Assembly (NCBI RefSeq): GCF_004365355.1
Contig: NZ_SODP01000002.1
Span: 124,001 to 188,000 of the forward strand
Length of the DNA: 64,000 bases
Source of the DNA: Kribbella pratensis
Lineage (GTDB): Bacteria; Actinomycetota; Actinomycetes; Propionibacteriales; Kribbellaceae
Direction of reading: 5' to 3'
In this document: one piece after another, positions 33,529 to 41,597 of the stretch
How positions within the stretch are numbered: the first letter of the stretch is position 1
Layout: each line of letters begins with the position of its first letter
Notes under the pieces: model-generated
Databases searched by the model: none
Told to the model about the DNA's origin: nothing
The model's input: only the letters and a program-made list of their open reading frames with translations
Position numbers and translations under genes: made by a program

Positions 33529-34161
33529 TCAGGTGGTTAGTTCCGTGCAGATGTCCCAAGCTGACTGGCGGAGCAGAGCGGCGGTGTCGGGGGTCAGGCC
33601 TTTGACGGGGGTGTCGATGCCTACCGGGTCCTCCTGGAGGAGGGCGATCAGGAAAACGCAGGCCGCGAGGTAGCTGCCGGCGAGGGCTGGGTGGCTGTTG
33701 TCCGCGTCATGGAGGACGGGCTCGTCGTGGGTGGCTAGGAAGCGTTCCCAGACCAGTCCGACCGGGATCAACGCGGCCCCGAGCTCCACGGCAGCCCCGC
33801 CGTACGCGTCGGTGAGGGCCTTCTGGGTCTCCGGGGCGTTGCGGCGCGCCCAGGTCAGGTACAGCGCCGTGCGCGCGCCGGCCGCGGTGATAGCAGCGTC
33901 GAAGTCGCGGGCGCTCTCGCGAAAGCGCGCGGGACTCTTGATCGGAAGTGTGCTCTGCTCCTGCAGTACGACGGTGTCGAAGCCGCCGCTAGCGATCGCC
34001 TCGAGAGCCTTGCCCGCGTTGAGATGTTGCCGCAGCGAGGCGCCGCCTGCCGAGATCAGCTTGTGCTCGATCTCGATCCCCCGCGCCGCGGCCAGGCCCT
34101 TGAGCAATCCGGGCAGGTTGTTCCGCGACGTGAAGCTGTTACCCACGAAGAGAATCCGCAC
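33529..34161 (-). CDS. SGNH/GDSL-like hydrolase (DUF4886-like)
   Basis: A 210-residue protein starting VRILFVGNSFTSRNNLP. The GNSFT motif holds the nucleophilic serine of the SGNH-like group, VVLQEQS is the middle block and DNSHPALAGSYLAACVF the C-terminal Asp-x-x-His-like catalytic block. These enzymes hydrolyse esters, often on carbohydrates. No signal peptide is seen. The GTG at 34161 is chosen because it begins the first beta strand; longer frames exist but overlap the divergent GNAT gene. Confidence 0.72.
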   Translation of the reverse strand: MRILFVGNSFTSRNNLPGLLKGLAAARGIEIEHKLISAGGASLRQHLNAGKALEAIASGGFDTVVLQEQSTLPIKSPARFRESARDFDAAITAAGARTALYLTWARRNAPETQKALTDAYGGAAVELGAALIPVGLVWERFLATHDEPVLHDADNSHPALAGSYLAACVFLIALLQEDPVGIDTPVKGLTPDTAALLRQSAWDICTELTT

Positions 34162-34228
34162 GACACGGACGGTACTACTCCCCGGAATCAGTTTGACCCG
34201 TTCAGCCGGTGGGCTGTTGGCTGGCGGG

Positions 34229-34660
34229 ATGAGGATCGTGCCGGTGGAGGACGACGCCACGCTGCTGGACTGGCAGCGGGTGCACAACGAGATCATCCCG
34301 ACGGCGCCGTTGTCGGTCGACGACATCCGCGAGCGGCTGACACGGAACATCCTCGAGGTCGCGTACGCCGATGACGCGCTGGTCGGATGCTCTACCGTCC
34401 GGCCGCCGTCGGAGGAGACCGCAGCGGTGACGGTGATCGCGCGGGTGCTCCCGGAGTACCGGCGGCGTGGATTCGGTGCCGCGATCTATCAGCACTGCCT
34501 GCAACGAGGGCAACAACTGGGCGACACCTTCGAGACGCACATCCTGGCGAGCAACGAGGACGGTCTGCGGTTTGCGAAGGCGCACGGGTTCGTCGAAGTG
34601 GAGACGTACCTGCTGCCCGGCGACACGATTCCTTTTGTCGAACTACGGTTGGGCGAGTGA
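34229..34660 (+). CDS. GNAT-family N-acetyltransferase
   Basis: A 143-residue acetyltransferase. The acetyl-CoA-binding motif A is TVIARVLPEYRRRGFGAAIY (about residues 68-87), with the RRGFGA pyrophosphate loop, and motif B follows (ASNEDGLRFAKAHGFVE). The substrate is unknown. The start at 34229 lies 68 bases from the divergent SGNH gene. The stop overlaps or nearly touches the next gene, suggesting co-transcription. Confidence 0.82.
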   Translation: MRIVPVEDDATLLDWQRVHNEIIPTAPLSVDDIRERLTRNILEVAYADDALVGCSTVRPPSEETAAVTVIARVLPEYRRRGFGAAIYQHCLQRGQQLGDTFETHILASNEDGLRFAKAHGFVEVETYLLPGDTIPFVELRLGE

Positions 34661-34662
34661 CG

Positions 34663-35532
34663 ATGCGCTTTTCGATCAACATTCCGAACTTCGGGGACTT
34701 CGCCGACGCGCACACGGTCGCGCGCGTCGCGGCCGCTGCGGAGGAGGCCGGCTGGGACGGGCTCTTCCTGTGGGACCACGTCGTCCACAGCAAGGAGCAG
34801 CGGCGCGGGCAGCCGTTCGGCGATCCGTGGATGCTGATGACGGCGGCCGCGCTGGCGACCTCGCGGATCACACTCGGTCCGCTCGTCACGCCGGTCGCGC
34901 GGCGCAGGCCCGAGCAGCTCGCACGGCAGGTGGCCACGCTGGACTCGATGAGCAACGGCCGGGTGATCTTCGGCGCCGGTCTCGGCGGCCCGATCGCGGA
35001 CGAGTTCGGCAGCTTCGGCGACACGACCGATCCGAAGGTGCTCGCCGAGCGGCTGGACGAGGGCCTCGACCTGCTGGCGGCGTACTGGGCCGGCGAACGG
35101 GTCAACCACACCGGCAAGCACTACCGGGTCGATGATGTGGAAATGCTGCCGGCAACGGTTCAGAGCCCGCGGCCGCCGGTGTGGATCGCGGGCTACTGGC
35201 CGAAGAAGGCTCCGATGCGGCGCGCCGCCCGCTGGGACGGCGCCGTACCGCTGTTCGCGAGCGCAAACCATGGCGAGGCTCCGCCGGTCGACGAACTGCG
35301 CGACCTGGTCGCCTTCATCCAGGAGCAGCGCGAAGACCGGAGTACGCCGTACGACGTGATCGTCGGCGGGATCAGCCCCGCGGACCCGGCCCAGGCTCGG
35401 GCGATCATCGAGCCGCTGGCCGAGGCGGGCGCGACCTGGTGGGACGAGCGGCAACTGATCCGCGGCAAGGACTTCTACCGCCTCGAACCGGTTCTGCGCC
35501 GGATCGAGCAAGGCCCGCCGAGTCTCAGCTGA
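34663..35532 (+). CDS. LLM-class flavin-dependent oxidoreductase (luciferase-like)
   Basis: A 289-residue TIM barrel of the bacterial-luciferase superfamily: MRFSINIPNFGDFADAHTVA, then EEAGWDGLFLWDHVV, TLGPLVTPVARRRPEQLARQ and GRVIFGAGLGG. Many actinobacterial members bind F420 rather than FMN; the sequence does not decide. An in-frame GTG at 34657 would overlap the GNAT stop (GTGA). The C-terminus overlaps the convergent MarR gene by eight bases. Confidence 0.85.
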   Translation: MRFSINIPNFGDFADAHTVARVAAAAEEAGWDGLFLWDHVVHSKEQRRGQPFGDPWMLMTAAALATSRITLGPLVTPVARRRPEQLARQVATLDSMSNGRVIFGAGLGGPIADEFGSFGDTTDPKVLAERLDEGLDLLAAYWAGERVNHTGKHYRVDDVEMLPATVQSPRPPVWIAGYWPKKAPMRRAARWDGAVPLFASANHGEAPPVDELRDLVAFIQEQREDRSTPYDVIVGGISPADPAQARAIIEPLAEAGATWWDERQLIRGKDFYRLEPVLRRIEQGPPSLS

Positions 35533-35950
35533 TCCGCACCGCAGCGCGCATCGCCTCGAGCGCCTTCAGTACGTCGGGCAGCACCTCCGCCGGGACGTCC
35601 GCGGTGATCGTGTCCGCGACCTCGTCGAAGATCGGCTTGATCGCGGGAAGGATCTTGCGGCCGGCAGACGTCAGCCCAACGGTGATCGTGCGCCTGTCGT
35701 CCGCGGCCGGCAGGCGGTCGAGGTAACCCTTCTCGACGAGGCGGTCGACCAGACGGGTCATGCCGGCGGTATCGGTCCCGAGAAGGTCGGCAAGCTTGCG
35801 CGGACTCGTCGTACCGCCGGAGACGTGCAGGAGCACCCCGGCCTGCTGCGAGGTCAGACCCAGCTCGCCGAAGCGCTGGTCGAGTGCCGTCCGGACCCCG
35901 CGGGCGACCTGGGTCACCAAACTGGTCAGCACGAGCCGTGGACCCGGCAT
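35525..35950 (-). CDS. MarR-family transcriptional regulator
   Basis: A 141-residue winged-helix protein with SPRKLADLLGTDTAGMTRLVDRLVEKGYL as recognition region and the wing PAADDRRTITVGLT. It is divergent from the small SnoaL-like gene at 36026, with 75 bases between starts containing two short palindromes, so local and autoregulation are probable. Confidence 0.85.
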   Translation of the reverse strand: MPGPRLVLTSLVTQVARGVRTALDQRFGELGLTSQQAGVLLHVSGGTTSPRKLADLLGTDTAGMTRLVDRLVEKGYLDRLPAADDRRTITVGLTSAGRKILPAIKPIFDEVADTITADVPAEVLPDVLKALEAMRAAVRIS

Positions 35951-35970
35951 GTCCGGCCTCCTTCCGTATT

Positions 35971-35996
35971 GCTGTCACGACAGCTACTGTCTAGAC
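35971..35996. promoter_or_regulatory. Possible MarR operator region
   Basis: GCTGTC-AC-GACAGC (35971-35984) is a 6-2-6 inverted repeat, and GTCTAGAC (35989-35996) a perfect 8-base palindrome. Both lie between the divergent marR and SnoaL-like genes. They are short, so confidence is limited. Confidence 0.4.
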
Positions 35997-36025
35997 TGCT
36001 ACCCACGGTAGATCGAGGGGGTTCG

Positions 36026-36415
36026 ATGAAGGTACGCGATGACGTGGCCGAGTTCTTCGACCGGTTCGCCACTGCGAGCGACGGAGCAGGGTTCCATCCC
36101 ACCTTGCTTACGCTGGACCCGGTGTCGGTGACGCCGGTGACCCGCGAGCAAGTGGTTGCCAGCCTGCCCAGACGCAAGGAGTTCTTCGCCGGGCTGGGCA
36201 TCACCGGGATGACCCTGGACTCGCTCGACGAATCGCCTGTCGACGAGCAGCACACGCTGGTGCGGTCGACCTGGCGGCTTGAGCGTACCCAGTCGTCGAG
36301 CGTCCCGGAGGGCACGATCTTCACGTCGACGTACCTGCTCCGCAAGGTCGACGGCGAGTGGCAGATCGTGGTCTATCTGAATCATCAGGACCTGAGGAGG
36401 CTCGTTCCGTCGTGA
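36026..36415 (+). CDS. SnoaL/NTF2-like (DUF4440-type) small protein
   Basis: A 129-residue single-domain protein with an NTF2-like pattern: an N-terminal helix (DDVAEFFDRFATASD), a central strand-rich part and the closing strand pair VDGEWQIVVYLNHQDL. Such proteins bind small ligands or have minor isomerase activity. It is probably controlled by the divergent MarR. The start follows GAGGGGG, and longer in-frame starts would run into the MarR gene. Confidence 0.7.
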   Translation: MKVRDDVAEFFDRFATASDGAGFHPTLLTLDPVSVTPVTREQVVASLPRRKEFFAGLGITGMTLDSLDESPVDEQHTLVRSTWRLERTQSSSVPEGTIFTSTYLLRKVDGEWQIVVYLNHQDLRRLVPS

Positions 36416-36433
36416 GTTGAGAAGCTTGGTGGT

Positions 36434-37375
36434 ATGAACGACCACCCGGCCTGCTGCGCGCCCTCCCGTGATGAGGCGTCGTCGCCTCCTCCCGCTCCGG
36501 TGGGGCGCGGCGAGCACGGGATCGAGCAGGTGGTGCTCGAGGGCGGTTCGTTCGCGATGGGCAACACGAACGGTGACGAGAACGCCGGCGACGGCGAGAC
36601 ACCGGTGCACACGGTCGAGCTATCGGCGTACAGCATCGACGCGACGAGCGTGACGAATGCTGACTTCGCTCGGTTCGTCGACGCGACCGGGTACCGGACC
36701 GAGGCCGAGATCTTCGGGTACTCCGCTGTGTTCCACCTCGCCCTCGCCGCCGAGCCGGAGGAACTGATGGGGCCTGCCTCCGGTACGCCGTGGTGGGCCG
36801 GCGTCCGCGGCGCCGACTGGCGGCATCCAGGCGGCTCGCGCTCCGACCTGGACGGTCTCGACGAGCATCCCGTCGTACATGTGAGTTGGAACGATGCCGT
36901 CGCGTACTGCAAGTGGGCGGGACGGCGACTGCCGACGGAGGCCGAGTGGGAGTACGCGGCCCGCGGCGGCCTCGACAGTGCGAGATACCCGTGGGGCGAC
37001 GGGCTGATCGACGACGAGTGGCGCTGCAACATCTGGCAGGGCGACTTCCCGCGGACGAACACCGAGGAGGACGGCTTCCTCACGACGGCCCCGGTCCGTA
37101 CGTTCCGGCCGAACGGCTACGGGATGTGGCAGATGGTCGGGAACGTGTGGGAATGGTGCGGGGACTGGTTCGGCCCGCGGTACTACAAGTTCTCCCCCGC
37201 CGAGAACCCGACCGGACCATCGCTCGGCGCGGCCCGGGTGATGCGCGGCGGCTCGTACTTGTGCCACGACTCTTACTGCAACCGCTACCGCAACGCCGCG
37301 CGATCCTCCAATACGCCCGAGTCCTCGATGGGGAACGCCGGCTTCCGTACGGTCGGCCTTACGCGTCCTGAGTGA
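36434..37375 (+). CDS. Formylglycine-generating enzyme (sulfatase-modifying factor)
   Basis: A 313-residue FGE. The catalytic copper-binding pair is present as Cys277 and Cys282 in SYLCHDSYCNRYR, matching Cys272/Cys277 of the Streptomyces coelicolor enzyme. The FGE core includes VHVSWNDAVAYCKWAGRRLP and GNVWEWCGDWF. It converts the Cys of CxPxR in sulfatases to formylglycine. No sulfatase is encoded in this window. Unusually, its own residues 7-12 read CCAPSR, which contains a CxPxR sulfatase motif at Cys8. It overlaps the convergent MFS gene by 17 bases. Confidence 0.9.
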   Translation: MNDHPACCAPSRDEASSPPPAPVGRGEHGIEQVVLEGGSFAMGNTNGDENAGDGETPVHTVELSAYSIDATSVTNADFARFVDATGYRTEAEIFGYSAVFHLALAAEPEELMGPASGTPWWAGVRGADWRHPGGSRSDLDGLDEHPVVHVSWNDAVAYCKWAGRRLPTEAEWEYAARGGLDSARYPWGDGLIDDEWRCNIWQGDFPRTNTEEDGFLTTAPVRTFRPNGYGMWQMVGNVWEWCGDWFGPRYYKFSPAENPTGPSLGAARVMRGGSYLCHDSYCNRYRNAARSSNTPESSMGNAGFRTVGLTRPE

Positions 37376-38582
37376 CCGCCGGCCGCCGCAATCCCGGCGT
37401 ACTCACGGCAACTGCGGCGACCGCTGCGACACACAGCAATGCACCGGATGCGAGAGACGCGACCGGCGAGGTGAGCTGTGCGACCACGCCGCCGCGGAGG
37501 TTGCCCAGATCGGGACCGGCCTGGCCGACGATCTGCTCAGCGGCGCTGACCCGGCCGAGCAACTCGGACGGGGTGTGCAGCTGAACGATCGTGCTCCGCG
37601 AGACGACAGCGACAGTGTCCGCCGCGCCGGCGAACGCCAGACAGACCAAGGCCAACCACGGGACCGGCGAGAACGCGAACAACAGCAATGCGATCCCCCA
37701 GGCCGCCGAACCGCACAGCATCACGACACCATGACGCGGCAGGCGTGTGAACGATCCCGAGAACAGCGAGGCGGCGACTCCACCGACAGCGATCGCCGTC
37801 AGGAACAACCCGAGCGTGCGCGGATTGTTGCCGAACCGCTCGGCGTTGATCACCGGGAACAGACTGATCGGCATCGACAGCACCGTCGCCGCGAGATCCG
37901 TGATCAACGCCCCACGGATCACCGGCGTCGACGCCACGAACGTCAACCCGTCCCACACGCCCCGCAGCCCCGGTTTCGCGGTCCCCTCGATCTGCATCCG
38001 GGGAAGTCCGAGTACGCCGTAGAGCGCCGCGAGGAAGCTGAGTGCGTCGATCAGGTAGCAGACACCGACACCCCAGGCACCGATGATCACACCGCCGAGC
38101 GCCGGGCCGAGCAGCATCGCGCCCTGGAACCCGATCCGGTTGAGCGCGATGCCGGCGGCGAGCTGGTCGCGAGACAGAAGCTGCGGCAGAACGGTCCGCG
38201 CGACCGGGCCGGCGGTCGCGCCGAACGCTGCCTGGACGGCGATGAGCGCGAGCAGCACACCGACGGGCACCCGGCCGAACAGCAACTGACTTGCCATGAT
38301 GGTTGCTGTGAGCAACTGCCCGCAGGTCGTGATCAGGTAGATCCGGCGGCGTTCGAACCGGTCGACGAGGGTGCCTGCGAACAGGCCGAGCACGATCAAC
38401 GGCAGCGCCTGCGCCAGACCGACGGCGCCGGTCCAGGCCGGGCTCGACGTCTGGTCCCAGACCTGGAACATGACCGCGACGAACGTCAGCTGCCCGCCGA
38501 AGCCGGACAGCACCTGCCCGATCCACAGGCGTCGGTACGCCGTGACCCGCAGCGGACCGAGGTCGATGAGCGCGTTCTTCAC
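37359..38582 (-). CDS. MFS transporter (MFS_3 / enterobactin-exporter-like)
   Basis: A 407-residue membrane protein with about 12 segments: YRRLWIGQVLSGFGGQLTFVAVMFQVWDQT at the start and motif A GTLVDRFERRRIYLITT. It belongs to the MFS_3 group of exporters. The GTG start overlaps the stop of the upstream marR gene (GTGA), so regulator and transporter are translated together. The substrate is unknown; antibiotic or siderophore efflux is usual in the group. Confidence 0.85.
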   Translation of the reverse strand: MKNALIDLGPLRVTAYRRLWIGQVLSGFGGQLTFVAVMFQVWDQTSSPAWTGAVGLAQALPLIVLGLFAGTLVDRFERRRIYLITTCGQLLTATIMASQLLFGRVPVGVLLALIAVQAAFGATAGPVARTVLPQLLSRDQLAAGIALNRIGFQGAMLLGPALGGVIIGAWGVGVCYLIDALSFLAALYGVLGLPRMQIEGTAKPGLRGVWDGLTFVASTPVIRGALITDLAATVLSMPISLFPVINAERFGNNPRTLGLFLTAIAVGGVAASLFSGSFTRLPRHGVVMLCGSAAWGIALLLFAFSPVPWLALVCLAFAGAADTVAVVSRSTIVQLHTPSELLGRVSAAEQIVGQAGPDLGNLRGGVVAQLTSPVASLASGALLCVAAVAAVAVSTPGLRRPAVTQDA

Positions 38583-39058
38583 CGGTCGGACTCCTGCAGC
38601 TTCTCGGTGATGCGGTCGTGGAAGCTCTTGCGGGCCAGCGCCTGCTCGATGTCGCGGACCACCTGGGTCATCGGGTACGGCAACTCGGCCTCGAGCTCGG
38701 CGATGGCTGCCTCGGTCGCCTGCCACTCGGCTGTCAGAAGCTCGACGAGCTTCTTGGACTTGGCGGTCAGCGTTACCTTCTTGCTGCGGGCGTCCGCGCC
38801 CGGCACAGTCCGGACCAGACCTGCGGTGCGCATCGCGGAGACCTTCTGGCTGAGTGCCGAGTGGGTCCGGCCGATCGTCTCGGCCAGCTCGGTGATCGTC
38901 ATCGGGCCCTTGAGGTGCAGCTGGATCAGCTCGCGCACGTAGCTCGGCTTCAGGCCCTTGATCTCCCGATCGGTGTAGATCCGCCCGATCTCGGCATCCA
39001 TCCGGCCCAGCAACTCGTGCAGCGGCCGCCACTGACTCTGTTCGGTGGGGTCGTCCAT
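38579..39058 (-). CDS. MarR-family transcriptional regulator of MFS exporters
   Basis: A 159-residue winged-helix regulator. Residues 43-72 (KGPMTITELAETIGRTHSALSQKVSAMRTA) form the DNA-binding part, and the wing carries GADARSKKVTLTAK. It sits between two MFS genes on the same strand and overlaps the downstream one. The 24-base palindrome at 39070-39093 is twelve bases upstream of its start, and TATGAT just before the ATG suggests a leaderless promoter. Confidence 0.85.
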   Translation of the reverse strand: MDDPTEQSQWRPLHELLGRMDAEIGRIYTDREIKGLKPSYVRELIQLHLKGPMTITELAETIGRTHSALSQKVSAMRTAGLVRTVPGADARSKKVTLTAKSKKLVELLTAEWQATEAAIAELEAELPYPMTQVVRDIEQALARKSFHDRITEKLQESDR

Positions 39059-39069
39059 GCGGTGATCAT

Positions 39070-39093
39070 AACAGTACTTATATAAGTGCTGTT
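39070..39093. promoter_or_regulatory. 24-bp MarR operator overlapping the end of an MFS gene
   Basis: AACAGTACTTAT pairs with ATAAGTGCTGTT at 11 of 12 positions. The site is AT-rich in GC-rich surroundings. It covers the last codons and stop of the upstream MFS gene and the promoter of marR. Confidence 0.75.
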
Positions 39094-40334
39094 ACATCTG
39101 GTCGTGCGGGCTCTTCCGATGCGGTCCGTTTGGAGAAGGTTGACAGCCGGAGGGCGGCGAAGGCGGCGGCGAGGATGCTGAGCAGGGCGAGTACCGCGAA
39201 GCCGTAGCGGGTGTCGGTGTGGCCGGTGACGAGGGATGCGATCAGCATGACGACGATCGTTGCTGCCAGGCCGTATCCGTTGGCGATCCCGAACGCGTGG
39301 CCGACGCGGGACTCGTCGACCGATGTCATGAGCAACGACCGGGTCGCGATCCGCGCCTGACCGAAGAGGAACGCACCGAGCAGCACGAGAGCCATCAGCG
39401 CGGGCACGCCGAACAACGGCTGAAACACCAACAGACCGCTGCACACGAGGAAGCCACCGGTCGCGAGCCTCAGGTCACCAAGTCGCGCAGCCGACCGCCG
39501 GTAAACCGCGGCGGCAAGCAGGAACCCGACGCCGCCGACTGCATCGACCACGCCAAGAACGGCCGGCCCGCGATGCCACTCCCCAATCAGCAACACCGGA
39601 AGCAAGGCGTTGAACACGGTCACCACCACAAGCCCCTGCCCGAACAACAAAGCAAGAGGCGCAAGCGGCAGCCCGCCAGGCCCGGCGGTGGTGGGCGACG
39701 CGGCCGGGTGACTGTCGTGCTTGGTTGCTTCTGGCAACGCGTTGACGTGTCTAGCGCCGACCGCGAGGACCAAAGCGGCTGAGAGGGCGAAGGTCAGGGC
39801 GTTGAAGGTGAAGAGGGGTTGGGGGCCGAAGTACTGGAGGGCTACGCCGCCCAGTGACGCAGAAAGGAGCATGCCGGACTGGAGAGCGATTTCGTAGTGG
39901 GCGTTGAAGGGCCGGAGGTCTGCGGCAGGAACGCGTTCGCGGATGAGTGCGGCGCTGGCCGGGGTGAACTGGGCGGCGATGATCGCCAGGATGAAGTTGG
40001 TGGCGTAGACGAGGGGCTGTTGCGAGACCCCCAGGGCGAGGCCGACGGGAAGCGCCAGAGCGGCGACGGCGCTGATCACGTCGCAGGTCACCCACAGGCG
40101 ACGCCGGTCGAAGCGGTCGGCCAGGCGCCCGAAGTACGGCGAGAGGATTGCCTGCGGTACTGCGACGGCGATGAACAGCCAGCCGACGTCGAGCATCGAG
40201 CCCTGCGCGCGGACGAGCAGCAGCGCGGCGCCGAGGAGCTGGATGTTGTTGCCGAGGGACGTAATGAACGCTGCGGGCAGCAGCAGGCGGGTTCTCGAAG
40301 TCACGCGCTCAACGGTGTCAGTAAAACCTGACAC
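39078..40334 (-). CDS. MFS transporter
   Basis: A protein of up to 418 residues with about 12 membrane segments. The core begins at LLLPAAFITSLGNNIQLLGAALLLVRA, and motif A is GRLADRFDRRRLWVTCD. The start is uncertain: GTG at 40334 places an inverted repeat (GTGTCAG/CTGACAC, 40315-40334) inside the gene, while GTG at 40304 starts just before the first membrane segment. It is divergent from the TetR gene and in tandem with a MarR-MFS pair, so it may answer to either regulator. Confidence 0.82.
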   Translation of the reverse strand: MSGFTDTVERVTSRTRLLLPAAFITSLGNNIQLLGAALLLVRAQGSMLDVGWLFIAVAVPQAILSPYFGRLADRFDRRRLWVTCDVISAVAALALPVGLALGVSQQPLVYATNFILAIIAAQFTPASAALIRERVPAADLRPFNAHYEIALQSGMLLSASLGGVALQYFGPQPLFTFNALTFALSAALVLAVGARHVNALPEATKHDSHPAASPTTAGPGGLPLAPLALLFGQGLVVVTVFNALLPVLLIGEWHRGPAVLGVVDAVGGVGFLLAAAVYRRSAARLGDLRLATGGFLVCSGLLVFQPLFGVPALMALVLLGAFLFGQARIATRSLLMTSVDESRVGHAFGIANGYGLAATIVVMLIASLVTGHTDTRYGFAVLALLSILAAAFAALRLSTFSKRTASEEPARPDVTALI

Positions 40335-40396
40335 TCTCTGGCAGTCTTCTTTTACGCTACTCCGGTTGCGTAAATCATCAAGCCCGCGTTACTGTT

Positions 40397-40422
40397 CTTT
40401 TCGACACTGCAGTAGCGAAAAG
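40397..40422. promoter_or_regulatory. 26-bp palindrome, probable TetR operator
   Basis: CTTTTCG (40397-40403) and CGAAAAG (40416-40422) flank a concentric ACTGCAGT (40406-40413). Only one base pair in the 26-base palindrome is broken. It ends ten bases before the tetR start, so autorepression is likely. Confidence 0.65.
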
Positions 40423-40432
40423 AGGATGCGCG

Positions 40433-40999
40433 ATGGTCGGACGAGGACGACCCCGGGACGCCGGCGTCGAGGCACGCGTGCTCGAGGCCGCCACGACCGA
40501 GATGCGCGCCCGTGGGTACGACGGCATGTCGATCGACCGCGTCGCCGAGCGGGCCGGGGTCGCGAAGACCACGATCTACCGGCGTTGGCCGAGCAAGGCG
40601 GAGCTGGTGGTCGCGATGATCGCCGGCCTGCGCAGCGCCGTACCGTTCGAGCCGAGCGGCGACGCGCGACGTGATCTCACCGAGCTCGTTACCGGCATCG
40701 CTGCCACTCTCGAGGTCATCCCGACCACGCTGGTCGCCGACCTCACCGCCGCGGCCGCCCGCGAACCGCGCGTCGGAGACAGCGTCCGCGCACTCTGGGC
40801 CGAGCGCCACGCCGCCGTCACTGCAGTCATCGCCCAGGCCCAGTCCGAGGGGCTGCTGCTCGCGCACGCCGATCCCGGCGTCGTCGTCGACCAGCTCGTC
40901 GGACCGCTGTACTACCGGCTCCTCGTCACGGGTGAGCCGATCGATCCCGCCTACGTGAGGGCGCTGGTGCACAGCACTCTCGGACCGGAGAAGTCATGA
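40433..40999 (+). CDS. TetR/AcrR-family transcriptional regulator
   Basis: A 188-residue regulator. The N-terminal helix-turn-helix is YDGMSIDRVAERAGVAKTTIYRRWPSKAELV (about residues 29-59), and the rest is the helical ligand domain with a C-terminal TetR_C_11-like end. AGAGGA precedes the ATG. The stop overlaps the start of the SRPBCC gene (ATGA), so the two are co-translated. The divergent MFS gene is another possible target. Confidence 0.87.
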   Translation: MVGRGRPRDAGVEARVLEAATTEMRARGYDGMSIDRVAERAGVAKTTIYRRWPSKAELVVAMIAGLRSAVPFEPSGDARRDLTELVTGIAATLEVIPTTLVADLTAAAAREPRVGDSVRALWAERHAAVTAVIAQAQSEGLLLAHADPGVVVDQLVGPLYYRLLVTGEPIDPAYVRALVHSTLGPEKS

Positions 41000-41505
41000 A
41001 GAAGTTCCTCGTTGCCCTCGGCAGCGTTCTCGTCCTGCTGGCCGGCTACACGGTCTACACGATCGTCAGGCCGTTCACCCTGCACACCGAGCTCGAGATC
41101 GACGCATCACCCGCGCAGGTCTGGAAGGTGCTGACGGACCGGCAGACCTACCCGGAGTGGAATCCGTTCATCATCTCCTCGACCGGCGACCTGAAGGTCG
41201 GCGACAAGATCACCAACGTGCTCCGCGACACCAAAGGCGGCGAAACCAAGTTCACCCCGACGCTGCTGGCGGTTGTGCCCGACCAGGAGCTGCGCTGGAT
41301 CGGCAAGGTGCCGCCGGGCGCGCTGTTCGACGGCGAGCACTCGTTCCGGTTGACCGCGCTGCCGGGCGGCCGCACGCGCCTGGTCCAGGAGGAGAAGTTC
41401 ACCGGCGCAGCGATCCCGTTCACCCGGTCGATGCTGACGAACACCATCAAGCCGCAGTTCGACGCCATGAACCGCGCCATCGCCACCCGCGCGACTGCTT
41501 CCTGA
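40996..41505 (+). CDS. Membrane-anchored SRPBCC (polyketide cyclase-like) protein
   Basis: A 169-residue protein with an N-terminal membrane segment (residues 5-27), followed by an SRPBCC fold: LEIDASPAQVWKVLTDRQTYPEWNPFI is the usual opening of the hydrophobic ligand cavity. It probably binds a lipid-like ligand at the outer membrane face or acts as a partner to efflux. It is coupled to the TetR gene by the ATGA overlap. Confidence 0.8.
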   Translation: MKKFLVALGSVLVLLAGYTVYTIVRPFTLHTELEIDASPAQVWKVLTDRQTYPEWNPFIISSTGDLKVGDKITNVLRDTKGGETKFTPTLLAVVPDQELRWIGKVPPGALFDGEHSFRLTALPGGRTRLVQEEKFTGAAIPFTRSMLTNTIKPQFDAMNRAIATRATAS

Positions 41506-41597
41506 CCGAACGATTGCCCTGACGATGCACTGAGCGCATCAACTGATGGCAGAAGATTCATTGGACGGATGAATCGTCGGCTGGTTGAGTCAAGGGC

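Noticed and set aside
37575..38942. 455-codon plus-strand frame opposite the MFS and MarR genes
   Set aside because: Antisense shadow with no motif or ribosome site.
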